A DNA stretch of 64,000 nt from Tetranychus cinnabarinus (lineage: Eukaryota > Arthropoda > Arachnida > Trombidiformes > Tetranychidae). Positions 1 to 11,047 of the stretch are shown piece by piece; within the stretch, counting starts at the first letter, position 1, and each line of letters starts with the position of its first letter. Below the pieces are notes generated by a model. That model had not been told where the DNA came from and did no database searches. It saw only the letters and a list, made by a program, of their open reading frames with translations. A program made the translations under genes and the position numbers. The stretch covers positions 11,098,001-11,162,000 of the forward strand of contig WHVY01000001.1 of assembly GCA_022266195.1 (NCBI GenBank), read 5' to 3'.

Positions 1-629
1 TAATGATCGTCATAATAATAGCAGTGGAAAGATGTAAAGTGAAACTTTCCCTCAATTCAACATCTATTAATCAGATGATATATTTGTGTGTGAAATAAAT
101 TACCCTTGAATAGTTAGAATGGCAAGTTCATCTCGTAATCTGATTAATATAAAATCAAAGTGCAAGGCATCTCGATATTTAAATTAACTTTACATTGATG
201 GCATGAACACAACTGGGGTTGAATAATTGATAAATTTAATCAACAATCAGCTAAATAACCAAAAATGAGAGCAATGGCTTACAGGTGAACAAAACTTTCG
301 GGTTAAAATCTGCAAGAGAAAACCATAGACCCTCCACATGAGTACATTGTGTATCCATTATCATGATAACATGTTGAATTGAAATCTGAATATGTTTTAA
401 ATAAACTCAATTAGTTGAAAAATAAGCAAAGTAAAACCTATTGTGATAAGTCCAGCAAAGCTTTGAGATGTTTTTTAGGAATACAAAATTGATTTCATTA
501 AAGATGATTACAATAGAGTAATTAGCAGTGTGAGAAGATGTGAGGTTGTCAATTGAATCATATTAATTGCTTGTTCTATCTCAACTCACGATATCACCTA
601 TGTGTGAAAGTCGGTAGAATTAGGTTTAA
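1..629. other. AT-rich stretch with no recognised gene
   Basis: No long open frame, splice-bounded exon or family motif was recognised. It ends where the homology shared with 8866 onward begins. Confidence 0.5.
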
Positions 630-984
630 ATATTAATAAAAAGTAAACAAAAATTTTGGTTCCAAACCATTCGAACGCATAACTTGGATGGATCTTCAGA
701 TAAATCAATGATTTTTCATCAAAAGCAGCAGTGTGAAGGTTGAATCCATTCTGGTCAATCAAATGGTAATGTTGTCAAAGAGGTAAATTAAATATAAATG
801 ATGAAGAAATGGTAAAACTCACAAACTGAAAACAGTCAATCTAATTTTTAATTGGTAAATAAAATGTCAGTTAATTTTCTGGTTCTTTTGGTTTTGCTGC
901 CATCTAGCATATGCGAATCGAACTAATTAGGTTGTATTTGTCAAATACTATTTGATATGAAAAACTTTACAAGTCAGTCATTCA

Positions 985-1212
985 CCAACCGACTGACTAA
1001 GGGTTACAGCGACTTTAGTCGACTAGAGCAATTGGCAATTGAATGTCAAAACTGATACACACTGAACTTATATTGAGTTAAAGTTGAAAACTATCTGAAA
1101 TAAACGTTTCTTTCAAAAAATGCTTACAAAAACTAACTTTTCGTCGACTCAGTCGACTTAGTCGATAGCTCAAACGAGTGGCGCTCAGTTGGCTTTCAAT
1201 CGACTGACTTCG
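985..1212. repeat. Cluster of GTCGACT-type short palindromes
   Basis: The palindromic core GTCGAC and near copies (CGACTGACT, AGTCGACT) recur at about 985-1025, 1141-1165 and 1196-1210, next to the left end of the pogo-like remnant. It is far richer in CpG than its surroundings. It may be the end of another degraded element; no target duplication could be shown. Confidence 0.45.
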
Positions 1213-1340
1213 GTGTCTAGTCAAACCTCTCAAAATGAGACTTCGTGGGGATAGCTTTAGGGGCTAATTACAAAGCATCTACTATGAAAATAGATTTGGA
1301 TTTCGAGAAATGTTCATAAATGATTCGATTTAAGTTTTTA

Positions 1341-2000
1341 CAGAAAATTACTTTTGACGGAGACAGCTTTAAAGAATGAAGAAGACAGTGTTAATATTGA
1401 AGAGGACACTGGTCGTAAAAGCAAGTGTGAAACTTTAATCCTTTAAGAATGGGTGAGACAATGTTAAGAATGAAGAGGACAGTGAAAATTTTGAACGAGA
1501 CAGTTGCTCTGGTATCAATTCTGTTAAGTCAGCGAGTGAACAATATTTTTGTTTCAATATTGCAAAAATTAGTGCTGAAGTTAGAAAATTAATAGAGGAT
1601 GCTGGATATAATCTTGTTTTCTACCCCCATATTCACCTTTTCTCAATCCGATTGAAAACCTATTCAGTCAATTTAAACATTACGTGTAGAGATTGAGACC
1701 AACTACACCTGATCAGGTTCATGATGGCGTGAGAGATGCATCTCAGGTTATCAGTTCTGATGATTGTAAAAATTATTATAAGAATATGAAGTCTTATATT
1801 AATAAACGTATCCAGAAAGAAGTTATTTCTTAAAATTGTGCCTTGTTCAAAATTTTCACTGTCCTCTTCATTCTTAACATTGTCTCACCCATTCTTAAAG
1901 GATTAAAGTTTCACACTTGCTTTTACGACCAGTGTCCTCTTCAATATTAACACTGTCTTCTTCATTCTTTAAAGCTGTCTCCGTCAAAAGAAATTTTCTG
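1341..2000. mobile_element. Long-terminal-inverted-repeat element nested in the pogo remnant
   Basis: Arms of about 150-155 bases at 1341-1494 and 1845-2000 are almost perfect reverse complements. They contain repeated GAAGAGGACA/GAAGAAGACA words. The 350-base centre carries a piece of an IS630/Tc1-type transposase. The arm ends match between sides, which is expected of a transposon rather than a chance palindrome. No target duplication was identified with certainty. Confidence 0.75.
1569..1833 (+). pseudogene. IS630/Tc1-like DDE transposase C-terminal relic
   Basis: In the third frame from about 1620 the translation reads LPPYSPFLNPIENLFSQFK, the hallmark of the IS630/Tc1/mariner transposase region that carries the last catalytic acid (E of PIEN). 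Upstream, about 1569-1620 codes SAEVRKLIEDAGYN in another frame, so one base has been lost at about 1621. An in-frame TAG follows at about 1687, then about 48 more codons to a TAA at 1831-1833. Only the C-terminal third is present, and it is broken. Confidence 0.8.
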
Positions 2001-2335
2001 TATTAAACTGATGACAATTTCTTAGTCTTTGGAAATCTTTTGTCCTCATAATCGGCCACTTAATCTGTAATTTTTAATCCATTTTCAGTTTATCCATGAA
2101 TTTAATTAGCGGTGCTGCGTCTATGTTGCTTGGTAACGTCTCAATTTAAGAGAGTCTCATTTTGAGAGGTTTGACTGTATATCAAATCTTAATTGACATA
2201 GAAAATCTCTCTATGAACTTTTTCCATCGACAATCTTTATTTCAAGATCCAGAGATATACAGATTACATGTAGAATTATTTTCATTTTTATTCCCCAAGA
2301 GTTAGTTGAAATGAAAGGATTTGTAGTTAATAAAA

Positions 2336-3193
2336 TCAATTAGCAGCAGCCAAAATTCTCATAATTTTATCATATGATTGACCACTCAATTGGCCCTTTG
2401 ATCGCAGTGAATCCAAAGTTATACAATTCTTGGGCGATTGTCGGTATTGTTTAACTGGTCCACCCAAATAATCAGGCAATTCCGACTTTGAAATATAATC
2501 AGTTATCTCTTTACTTGAACAAAACTTGATTCGGTTCTTAACCGCTGCTGGATACCAAGTGAATGCTAGAGATTTTATTGCTCGAAGAACCCAATTCAAG
2601 TTGACTATGACAATGTACTTCTGTCCTGATGGAAAGTAATTTTTCAAACTGTAATTAATGAAGCTCAACATTTCTGGGTCACCCTGAGCCAAGGAAGCAT
2701 TTGAACAATCAAAGACAAGAATCCAACCTCCAGTTGAGGGAAACCGTTGAGAGCCCAATTCATCAGCCTTGTACATGTGATGGACAACAAATTTTTTAAC
2801 CAAATCAACCAATTCTGGTATCTTGTAGAAATGAGAAACTCGAATGTGAACAACTGAGTTACCCTGAATGTCTTGTCCCGAAATGAATAATCCTCCAGAT
2901 TCATACAGTTCCTTTGGAAACGTCTGTTCATCCAAATTGACCAAACCTAAATCGTGTCTCCACTTCAGTGTATTGACAATGAATTTGATGGATTCACTTG
3001 GATCACCTCGACGACGCTTCATATAACGACACAGTAAATTGTCATCAGACATTAATCGAGTCAACAAACCTTTATCAATTTCATTTGAATATGTAAAGGA
3101 TCTCAAACCATCTCGAACCGTCTTCATGGCTTCAGTTGAATATATGTTAACATTTTCAATAAATGTTTCAATGTTTTCAATTTGAGGAGCCAT
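2336..3193 (-). CDS. CRAL-TRIO (Sec14-like) domain protein, copy 1
   Basis: A single-exon gene of 285 aa. The CRAL-TRIO domain binds small lipophilic ligands such as phosphoinositides, tocopherol or retinoids; ligand and location here are unknown. Residues about 35-75 hold the helical CRAL-TRIO N region (LCRYMKRRRGDPSESIKFIV), followed by the lipid-binding fold (about 90-250) with VHIRVSHFYK, the WILVFDCSNAS strand, LSFINYSLKNYFPSGQKYIVIVNLNWVL, and a C-terminal LPDYLGG. The start is the ATG giving MAPQIEN; the open frame runs 9 codons further only through a GTG. No signal peptide and no intron, so it could be a retrocopy. Nearly identical to 9662-10519, with Pro where copy 2 has Thr in the GG(P/T)VKQ segment. 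Domain call firm, orthology not. Confidence 0.88.
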   Translation of the reverse strand: MAPQIENIETFIENVNIYSTEAMKTVRDGLRSFTYSNEIDKGLLTRLMSDDNLLCRYMKRRRGDPSESIKFIVNTLKWRHDLGLVNLDEQTFPKELYESGGLFISGQDIQGNSVVHIRVSHFYKIPELVDLVKKFVVHHMYKADELGSQRFPSTGGWILVFDCSNASLAQGDPEMLSFINYSLKNYFPSGQKYIVIVNLNWVLRAIKSLAFTWYPAAVKNRIKFCSSKEITDYISKSELPDYLGGPVKQYRQSPKNCITLDSLRSKGQLSGQSYDKIMRILAAAN

Positions 3194-3779
3194 TTTGATG
3201 TTAACAGGACACAAAATCACAGATTAAATTTTGGGACACAAATCAAGACTCGAGTTTACAAATGAATTGAAATTGATTTGAACAAAACTGTGAATCAAAT
3301 TGAAGTGAGTTGTTGATGAAAATTGCGAGTGATCATGAGTTAACTCTAACCAATCTGATTAAGGACACAAATTGAATTTACCAAACCTTTGATTGTCTTT
3401 ACTTTACATTTCACGTTCTTGACCAATGTCGTTACATTGACAAATAGCCGTGAGGAGTAATCTTTTGAAACTTTCACTCTAATGATGATCAACATGAAAT
3501 GATGAAAAAAGCCTTGATCAAAGAATCAACAGGAATCTCATTTTTTTCATCAACAGTTTTTTGCTCTTCTATTCAATTCAGCCAATTGTACAATCAATCA
3601 CCAATTGATAATTAACTGCATTCTTTTGATCAACTTATTGTTCTTCATTTCACCTTTTGTTGTTAATGGAAGGAAGTGCGAGAGAACAAAGTTTATCGAA
3701 AGTTTAGATAGTGGAAAAATGTCGAAGATATAAGAGATAAAGAGGCAAATGAAATGAGCAAAGCTTATGTTATTTTAAA

Positions 3780-6700
3780 TTAATGTTTCACCTCTACTGT
3801 GTTGAGGCAATTTTGATTTTCAAATTTGCTGTCAATAATAGCTAAAAGACGATTTTTAACTCGCTTCTCAGAGGCGATACAATTAACAAGTGACAATAAT
3901 TGCCTTTGTGTGTACTCATTACGAGACATGATCCATTTTTCGAGAGCATCATCCATCAAATAGTAGGCTTTGATATATTCTTCAACCAACTCACGTTCCG
4001 GAATTGGTTTAATTAAAGTCATTTTTTCAGCTTTGGTTAAAAATTCTTGGTAATCCAATTGCATAAGAGCACGGCCTGCGGGAGTACATTTCTTAGCCAT
4101 TGAAAAGCCTTCAACGAATGTACGATTTGCCAACTTGAGAACAGATGACCACAACATATCCTTGGCTTCTTGAGGTACTTTAGCTTCCAATTCGGAGCAT
4201 ATTTGGTCCAATCGAGAAGAAAATAATTGTATTTCCTTTAGTAAACTATCAACATAAGAATTGTGCATTGAAGGAATTTCCGTAAGGTCCCATCTAACAT
4301 TTTCCACAGTCGTCAATATTGATTCATAATTAATTGATCTTATAGCTACCAGCATGTAACCAGGGTAACGTAAATCCTGGGCAACCGATACAGCCTAAAA
4401 AGATGGAGAACAGATAAGAATGATTATTCAGAAAACCAAAGAAATTAATTCAAGCTATTAAGTGTTGCTTTATGGGAAGTAATATACCTGCATATAGTAT
4501 TTGTCAAGAATTGAATGTTTCGAAGATGGAATAAGATCTCGGAAATATTGTTGAATAACGTTAAGTTGAGATGCAAGGAACATTCTGAAAAAGATTAATC
4601 ATTTAAATTTAATTAGTATTTCAGAGTGAATATTACTCTTAAATATTCCAATACAATTTTCTAGTACTTACACAGATTCAATTCCAACGATTCTTTCAGA
4701 AAGTCCATAAAGATTTTCAGGATTAAGAGTTCTATCCATAAGTCCCATTGACTGTATTGTTGATGGATGTTGGTCATCATTTGATTCGGAATCGCCATTT
4801 TTCATTGAATCTTCAATACGAACAAGGCAAGTTTTAAAACGAACCGAAAGACAATTATTACGAATATCACTAATCTCCTTGGCAAAAAATGTGTACACTG
4901 TATAAAAATAGTAGTCGAATAAGTGAAATATGCTTAGCAAAATATCGAAAGCTATTTGTCTCAAGAGAAACATTATCTGCATATATTTGCCGATCAGACG
5001 GAGCACATAGAGACTCGTATTGGTAACCAATGGTCCTTCATTATAGCTTGTGACTTTTTGGTCGTTTTCACTATTTTTTGAAGAATCCATGGCCATTTCG
5101 TCTTCTATTTCGTCTTCAGACGTATCATCACCAGCTGCATCAGTTTCTCTCGTTCCATCTCTGCCTACTTTATTTGTGGACCGTTCTAACTCGCGTATTA
5201 TGCTATCACTTGCGTCTTCATTTTCTAAGCATATATTGTCAAATGGATTTTCAATAGTTCCAGATGAATCAGCAAGCAATGAATCTCGGAAAAAGTAAGA
5301 TTTTTCAGGTGATCCTGGTCCGCTTGTTTCACTATTTGCTAGGGAAAGGTTACCTAATGAGTGAGCACGAAGAGGCTTTAGAAATTTAAATTCTTGTAAA
5401 TCAAAATATTGGAAACCATTTTTAACAGGACAAACAGTCCAAGATTCATTTTCAAGGTACATCCGAAGCTCATCTAGTCGTGTTTTATGGTAATGGTTAA
5501 AATAATTTACGGTCTTTTCGTGTAATGTTTTCTCAAATTCGGCTGAGTTATTGTCACAAAATTCCATCCCGATATCTATCATGCGACGAGATACTCTAAG
5601 AATTGTCATGAGTTCTTCGAAAGAACAATTTGACATGTCATGGCTTTGGACAAGTGCGCGCAATTTCTGTTGCGCTTCTTGCCATATCCGACCTAATCCA
5701 TGTTCCAACTTTTGCAGAATGAAACGTCGATTGAAGTTTGCATCATTATCCGTATTCAATTCATGGCATAAATTATTAGGTTCACTTTGATGATGAGTAT
5801 TCTCATCGTTATTATTGGACGCAGTGGAATCATTAGTGTCTTTTTCACATTGATGGAAATGTAAAATGCGTCTATAGTTGAGTAAAATGTTAAATAGTGA
5901 TTTGCTGAGATCTATTAAACAAGGTATAAAACACTCATTGGTTACATATTTACAAAGTTCTTTATACTCTTTTTTACGGAAATTCTCAATCTTTTTAGCT
6001 TCCACTGAACACAGTTCAACATAACCATGAACAACACTAAAAGCTTTGTCACTAATAGCAGTAGCAAAATGCATGCACAGTGAGTCCATAGATGTCTGTG
6101 TTTTACCCAACAAAGAGTAAGCTTTTTGGAGTCCCTTGTAGGTATCAACATTAAAATTATGGCACATTTTAGAAAGGCTAGCATCTATGTGCTCTTCAAT
6201 CATCTCCAACATATCTGTAAGTTTAGAGCTCAGTTCAGCAACATATTTATAATGCTTCAAAGTGTTGACAACCTTTTGACACTCAATGCACAATTGAATA
6301 GCTGCACAGTGATCATTATCCTCTTCAATCATCTCTTTTAGTCGAACATTGGTTTGCTGGAGAGTTTTGATTGTTGATAAAGACTTCAGAACATCTCGAA
6401 GAACTTCTCTTCTCCGATAACTGGCGACAATCCCTAGACTGGCGCAAGTGAAATCACTTCGACCTTTGTCAAAACCTTTCCTTGCTGACCGACAAATTCC
6501 AATTGCTTCACTCAGTTTATTTTGAATATCCATTACTCGTTTCATCTCTTTTCCATAAGCACCTTCTTTTTCCATGATAGATGTAGACAAACGTCTAGAA
6601 ACAACATTTAATTGTTTTTCCAAGCGCCTCTTTTCTTGAAGGATGTAATCAAGATCTAGAATGTACACATTGGATACAATAAAACAATAATACTTGAATT

Positions 6701-6959
6701 AGATTTATAATATTGACAAAGAACCATCATACATATGACAAAAGCGGCGAAAGACAGTACTCATAATGAGGGTTGTGAAAAGAATTTTGAATAAATGGAA
6801 AGGAATTAGTAAAAAATTATTGAATTTAAACTTACTCAGTTCATTTTCAACTTTATCGAGAACGTAATTTAGACTCTCAAATGATCCTACTTCATAATTA
6901 ACCTTAAAAATGTCTTCATCAATACCATCAAGTATCTGCTGATCATTCTCTTCATCCAT
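3780..6959 (-). CDS. VPS50: VPS50 / syndetin, EARP (GARPII) tethering complex subunit
   Basis: Four coding exons: 6836-6959, 4672-6655, 4488-4584 and 3780-4394, all with GT-AG joins and matching phases, giving 939 aa (human VPS50 about 964). The family subunit replaces VPS54 in the EARP tether with VPS51/52/53 and acts in endosomal recycling and dense-core vesicle sorting. The N-terminal half has the conserved run FTCASLGIVASYRRREVLRD, then LKSLSTIKTLQQTNVRLKEM and the helical rods AIQLCIECQKV and YKGLQKAYSLLGKTQTSMD, all typical of VPS50/CCDC132. A low-complexity acidic segment (about residues 495-570, SEDEIEDEMAMD) is the linker; the C-terminal part resembles the syndetin C domain. The start ATG lies in a good context (CCGCCATGG). 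Upstream, CAGCTG|GTAAGTAT near 7125 on this strand could be the donor of a non-coding first exon. Confidence 0.93.
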
Positions 6960-8865
6960 GGCGGTAACTCATCAAAAGTAAACTATTGTAAGTCAATGAA
7001 TCCAAACCATTCAGTGTGATTCTAAATGAATAATAAGGAAAAGATGCAAGAAAAGAGAAATGAGAATCAGGTGAAAGTAAAGTTAACGAGATGAGGGCTT
7101 TAGTAACTGTAAGCCACTAATACTTACCAGCTGATAGACAAGCCAATTGGGTAAGGCTTTACTTTTAGGCGTTAACACTAAAACAGATGATGAGAACTTT
7201 AAACTTTGCTCCAATCAAGTTAATCCTTTTAATGTTGATTTCGGCAGTCATGAAACTGGATGAATACAATGAATAAAAAGATGAGAAACAAGAAAAAATA
7301 ACATGGAGACATGAGTGATTCTAAAGAAAATAGCAAACATGCTTTCTCGAACATTGAAATCTTGTTACCCTCAAAAAAGATAGTGTTTTTTCATGATGTG
7401 GAATGAAGATTTTTCCAACAGTTTAATGCCTTTTAATTTTAAACAGAAAATTAGTTCAACCGAGGATAGATAGGAATCAGGAATCGATTTTGCAAAATAG
7501 TCAATTCAAAAAGGCTAAGTCAAAGGCAAAATCAAGTCAAGAATTATGTATTTTATTTGTACCACTGTTTGCGCTTTTTTCTTAATTTTTTCATTGGTTA
7601 GATAAGGTGTGTTTTTTAAGACTCCACTCCATATGTTTTAGCGTTAATGCCTTTGTCCGTAATATTAAAGCCTTAACCCACATTTCCAATGGTAACATCA
7701 ATGGGAAGAGGAAAAATTTGTTAGGCTTATAGGATTGGGTTAAATTAAAGTGACTGGTTAAACTTACCTTTACTGTAATTGATGGTTTTATTTGATTATG
7801 TTTGTTTAATTTAATGATTATGATGGTGATGGTGAAATGATGGTTAATTAATGACAATAATAAGTGATGAATGGTTAAAACAATAGGTTTAATCAGTCAG
7901 TTTAATCCTTGACTTTGAAGGTGTCACAGTCCGTCTTTTAGGATTACCAAATATTGGTGTTGATTGTTGTTTATCATGGTGTTGTTTATGTTGATTGTTG
8001 CACTTCGTTGTGAGCAGGTTTAAAGTAATGACGATTTTTTGGGTTAAAATGAGAGAGAGAGTCACTCAGTGAGAGGATGATTATTGGATAGAGTGAGTGA
8101 GAGGCTGAGGCATATAAAAGGGGAAGGTAAGGGAGTAAGACCAAAGATTTAATGCATAAGATACAGCAATTGAGAGATTGAGAGAACCTGAAGGGACAAC
8201 GGCCACTGGAGGGCACCACAAAAAAAATTTGATCAAATTGAATAGGAAAACTATTTTTAATTTTTTTACAAAAAAATGAAAGATTAAAATACAAATGTAA
8301 AGGTAAAACTCAGTAATAGTCTGTTTGTCTTCAAATCATTAAAAAGTGAACCAGCGAAGTTGAAAAACTGGTTGAATAATGGTTACCTATTTTGGTTCCT
8401 CAATTGGTTGGTCAATGATAATTCAAGGTTTATCATGCATTTACATCATTGGGTACCTCAGTACGTCATTTGACTCTGGTTTACCGATGTGAGATAAATC
8501 ACAAGAGTTTTATCAAAAACCAAGACCAAAACGGACATTTCTCGAAAACTTGGAGATCAAGAGAAAAGTTGAGAAAAGCGATTTTTAATCAACCTAAGTA
8601 GTACAATTGAACGGAATAACTTTGCAAAATTTTTCATTAGTATCGACGCTATATGGCCAAAAAGCTCGCAATTTACAAAATTGCAATTTTTCGATTTCTT
8701 TCTAATTACTTTTGAATTACCAATGTGTAAAGGGTTCAAGATGTGTCAAAAAAATTTTGAATCTCTATTTATATGATTTTCAAAAGAATTGGCTAAATTG
8801 GTTCGGGCATCAATAAAATATTCACATTAAGGTCGTGACACATTGAACCGGACAACCTAATATTA
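6960..8865. other. Intergenic region between VPS50 and duplication copy 2
   Basis: No coding exon could be supported. It is AT-rich with GA-rich runs (8045-8110). A plus-strand TATAAAAGG lies at about 8112, but no initiator or open frame follows convincingly. Donor-like GTAAGT sites on the minus strand near 7128 and 7767 may belong to 5' untranslated exons of VPS50. The short open frames here are low-complexity. Confidence 0.45.
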
Positions 8866-11047
8866 ATAGAAAGTAAACGTAAATTTTGGTTCCAAACCAC
8901 ACGAACACATAACTTGGATGGATCTTCAGATAAATCAATGATTCTTCATCAAAAGCAGCAGTTTGAAGGTTGAATCCATTTTGGTCAATCAAATGGTAAT
9001 GTTATCAAAGAGGTAAATTAAATATAAATGATGAAGAAATGGTAAAACTCACAAACTGAAAACAGTCAATCTAATTTTTAATTGGTAAATAAAATGTCAG
9101 TTAATTTTCTGGTTCTTTTGATTTTGCTGCCATCTAGCATATGCGAATCGAAGCATTTTTCATTCAATTTGGTTGTTAAAAACTGTTTATTGTAATGAGT
9201 AAATATTTGTAATTGCTAAATGAACATTTAAAGATTCCATTTAAGTATTATAATGGACATCTTTGTTTGATAATAAATTTTTGGTCAACAAACTTGATTT
9301 TTGAGGTTGAATGTTGTATGTTAGTAACGTATGGGAATAAAAATGGAAATAAAATAAATAAAAACTGATAATCGATGAATTTCATCCCTGAAACTTGATT
9401 TCTCGCAATTATTTAGACACCAACAACAGCTATTGGGCAAAGTCCTTTTATCATTTTAAATAAGAGCTAATCACTTTATATCTGCTATTTTTAATTGCAT
9501 TAGGTAAACAAATGATATCATAAGTTCAGGACTTTTTAGTTCCTACCAATTCCATCTTTACCCAAATAGTCAATCAACAATCAAAGGGCACTTTTCATCT
9601 ATTATTTTCATTTTTATTCCCCAAGAGTTAATTGAAATGAAAGGATTTGTAGTTAATAAAATCAATTAGCAGCAGCCAAAATCCTCATAATTTTATCATA
9701 TGATTGACCACTCAATTGGCCCTTTGATCGCAGTGAATCCAAAGTTATACAATTCTTGGGCGATTGTCGGTATTGTTTAACTGTTCCACCCAAATAATCA
9801 GGCAATTCCGACTTTGAAATATAATCAGTTATCTCTTTACTTGAACAAAACTTGATTCGGTTCTTAACTGCTGCTGGATACCAAGTGAATGCTAGAGATT
9901 TTATTGCTCGAAGAACCCAATTCAAGTTGACTATGACAATGTACTTCTGTCCTGATGGAAAATAATTTTTCAAACTGTAATTAATGAAGCTCAACATTTC
10001 TGGGTCGCCCTGAGCCAAGGAAGCATTTGAACAATCAAAGACAAGAATCCAACCTCCAGTTGAGGGAAACCGTTGAGAGCCCAATTCATCAGCCTTGTAC
10101 ATGTGATGGACAACAAATTTTTTAACCAAATCAACCAATTCTGGTATCTTGTAGAAATGAGAAACTCGAATGTGAACAACTGAGTTACCCTGAATGTCTT
10201 GTCCCGAAATGAATAATCCTCCAGATTCATACAGTTCCTTTGGAAACGTCTGTTCATCCAAATTGACCAAACCTAAATCGTGTCTCCACTTCAGTGTATT
10301 GACAATGAATTTGATGGATTCACTTGGATCACCTCGACGACGCTTCATATAACGACACAGTAAATTGTCATCAGACATTAATCGAGTCAACAAACCTTTA
10401 TCAATTTCATTTGAATATGTAAAGGATCTCAAACCATCTCGAACCGTCTTCATGGCTTCAGTTGAATATATGTTAACATTTTCAATAAATGTTTCAATGT
10501 TTTCAATTTGAGGAGCCATTTTGATGTTAACAGGACACAAAATCACAGATTAAATTTTGGGACACAAATCAAGACTCGAGTTTACAAATGAATTGAAATT
10601 GATTTGAACAAAACTGTGATTCAAATTGAAGTGAGTTGTTGATGAAAATTGCGAGTGATCATGAGTTAACTCTAACCAATCTGATTGGAGACACTCTCTG
10701 ATTAAGGACACAAATTGAATTTACCAAACCTTTGATTGTCTTTACTTTACATTTCACGTTCTTGACCAATGTCGTTACATTGATAAATAGCCGTGAGGAG
10801 TAATCTTTTGAAACTTTCACTCTAATGATGATCAACATGAAATGATGAAAAAAGCCTTGATCAAAGAATCAACAGGAATCTCATTTTTTTCATCAACAGT
10901 TTTTTGCTCTTCTATTCAATTCAGCCAATTGTACAATCAATCACCAATTGATAATTAACTGCATTCTTTTGATCAACTTATTGTTCTTCATTTCACCTTT
11001 TGTTGTTAATGGAAGGAAGTGCGAGAGAACAAAGTTTATCGAAAGTT
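8866..11047. repeat. Segmental duplication, copy 2
   Basis: Direct repeat of 630-3697 in the same orientation. It lacks the transposon nest found in copy 1 and has its own 450-base segment (about 9152-9600) in that place. Upstream of the CRAL-TRIO gene, copy 2 has 17 extra bases (10687-10703) ending in CTGATT, the same six bases that precede them. Confidence 0.9.
9662..10519 (-). CDS. CRAL-TRIO (Sec14-like) domain protein, copy 2
   Basis: Intact 285-aa paralogue of the gene at 2336-3193, differing by one seen amino-acid change (Thr for Pro in GGTVKQYRQ) and a few silent bases. The CRAL-TRIO N-terminal helices and the lipid-binding fold are all present, so it should bind the same class of lipophilic ligand as copy 1. 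The start is the ATG of MAPQIEN. About 500 bases of upstream sequence are shared with copy 1, so promoter elements are probably duplicated too. The absence of stops and the almost complete identity mean either a very young duplication or gene conversion. Confidence 0.88.
   Translation of the reverse strand: MAPQIENIETFIENVNIYSTEAMKTVRDGLRSFTYSNEIDKGLLTRLMSDDNLLCRYMKRRRGDPSESIKFIVNTLKWRHDLGLVNLDEQTFPKELYESGGLFISGQDIQGNSVVHIRVSHFYKIPELVDLVKKFVVHHMYKADELGSQRFPSTGGWILVFDCSNASLAQGDPEMLSFINYSLKNYFPSGQKYIVIVNLNWVLRAIKSLAFTWYPAAVKNRIKFCSSKEITDYISKSELPDYLGGTVKQYRQSPKNCITLDSLRSKGQLSGQSYDKIMRILAAAN

Larger units (their letters stand above)
1218..2177. mobile_element. Degraded pogo/Tigger-type non-autonomous element
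   Basis: The two ends carry a terminal inverted repeat of about 24 bases (AGTCAAACCTCTCAAAATGA and its complement). The right end reads into ACTG-TA; the left has TAGTC instead of CAGTC and a damaged TA. Sub-terminal sequence also resembles the intact pogo element at 24144-26015, but in reverse orientation: its left end is like the right end of that element. No pogo transposase remains; the interior is occupied by a second element (1341-2000). Best read as a deletion derivative of the same family. Confidence 0.7.
630..3697. repeat. Segmental duplication, copy 1
   Basis: Two blocks here match copy 2 (8866-11047) in the same orientation at about 97-99% by eye. The first is about 630-922 against 8866-9151; the second is about 2275-3697 against 9600-11047 and carries a whole CRAL-TRIO gene with roughly 500 bases of upstream DNA. 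Between the blocks the copies differ completely: copy 1 holds transposon debris (923-2274), copy 2 holds 450 bases of other sequence. Homology stops abruptly after the purine-rich stretch near 3697 and 11047. The duplication is recent relative to its flanks. Confidence 0.9.

Noticed and set aside
2665..2931. 88-codon frame over the CRAL-TRIO gene (and its twin at 9991-10257)
   Set aside because: It is another frame of the real CRAL-TRIO coding sequence and has no independent signal.
5050..6341. Several 70-80-codon frames on the plus strand and one on the minus strand across VPS50
   Set aside because: They are shadows of the long VPS50 exon.
7591..8294. Two minus-strand frames upstream of VPS50
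   Set aside because: Ile/Asn/His-rich or Ser/Leu-rich low-complexity translation, no family motif and no matching exons.
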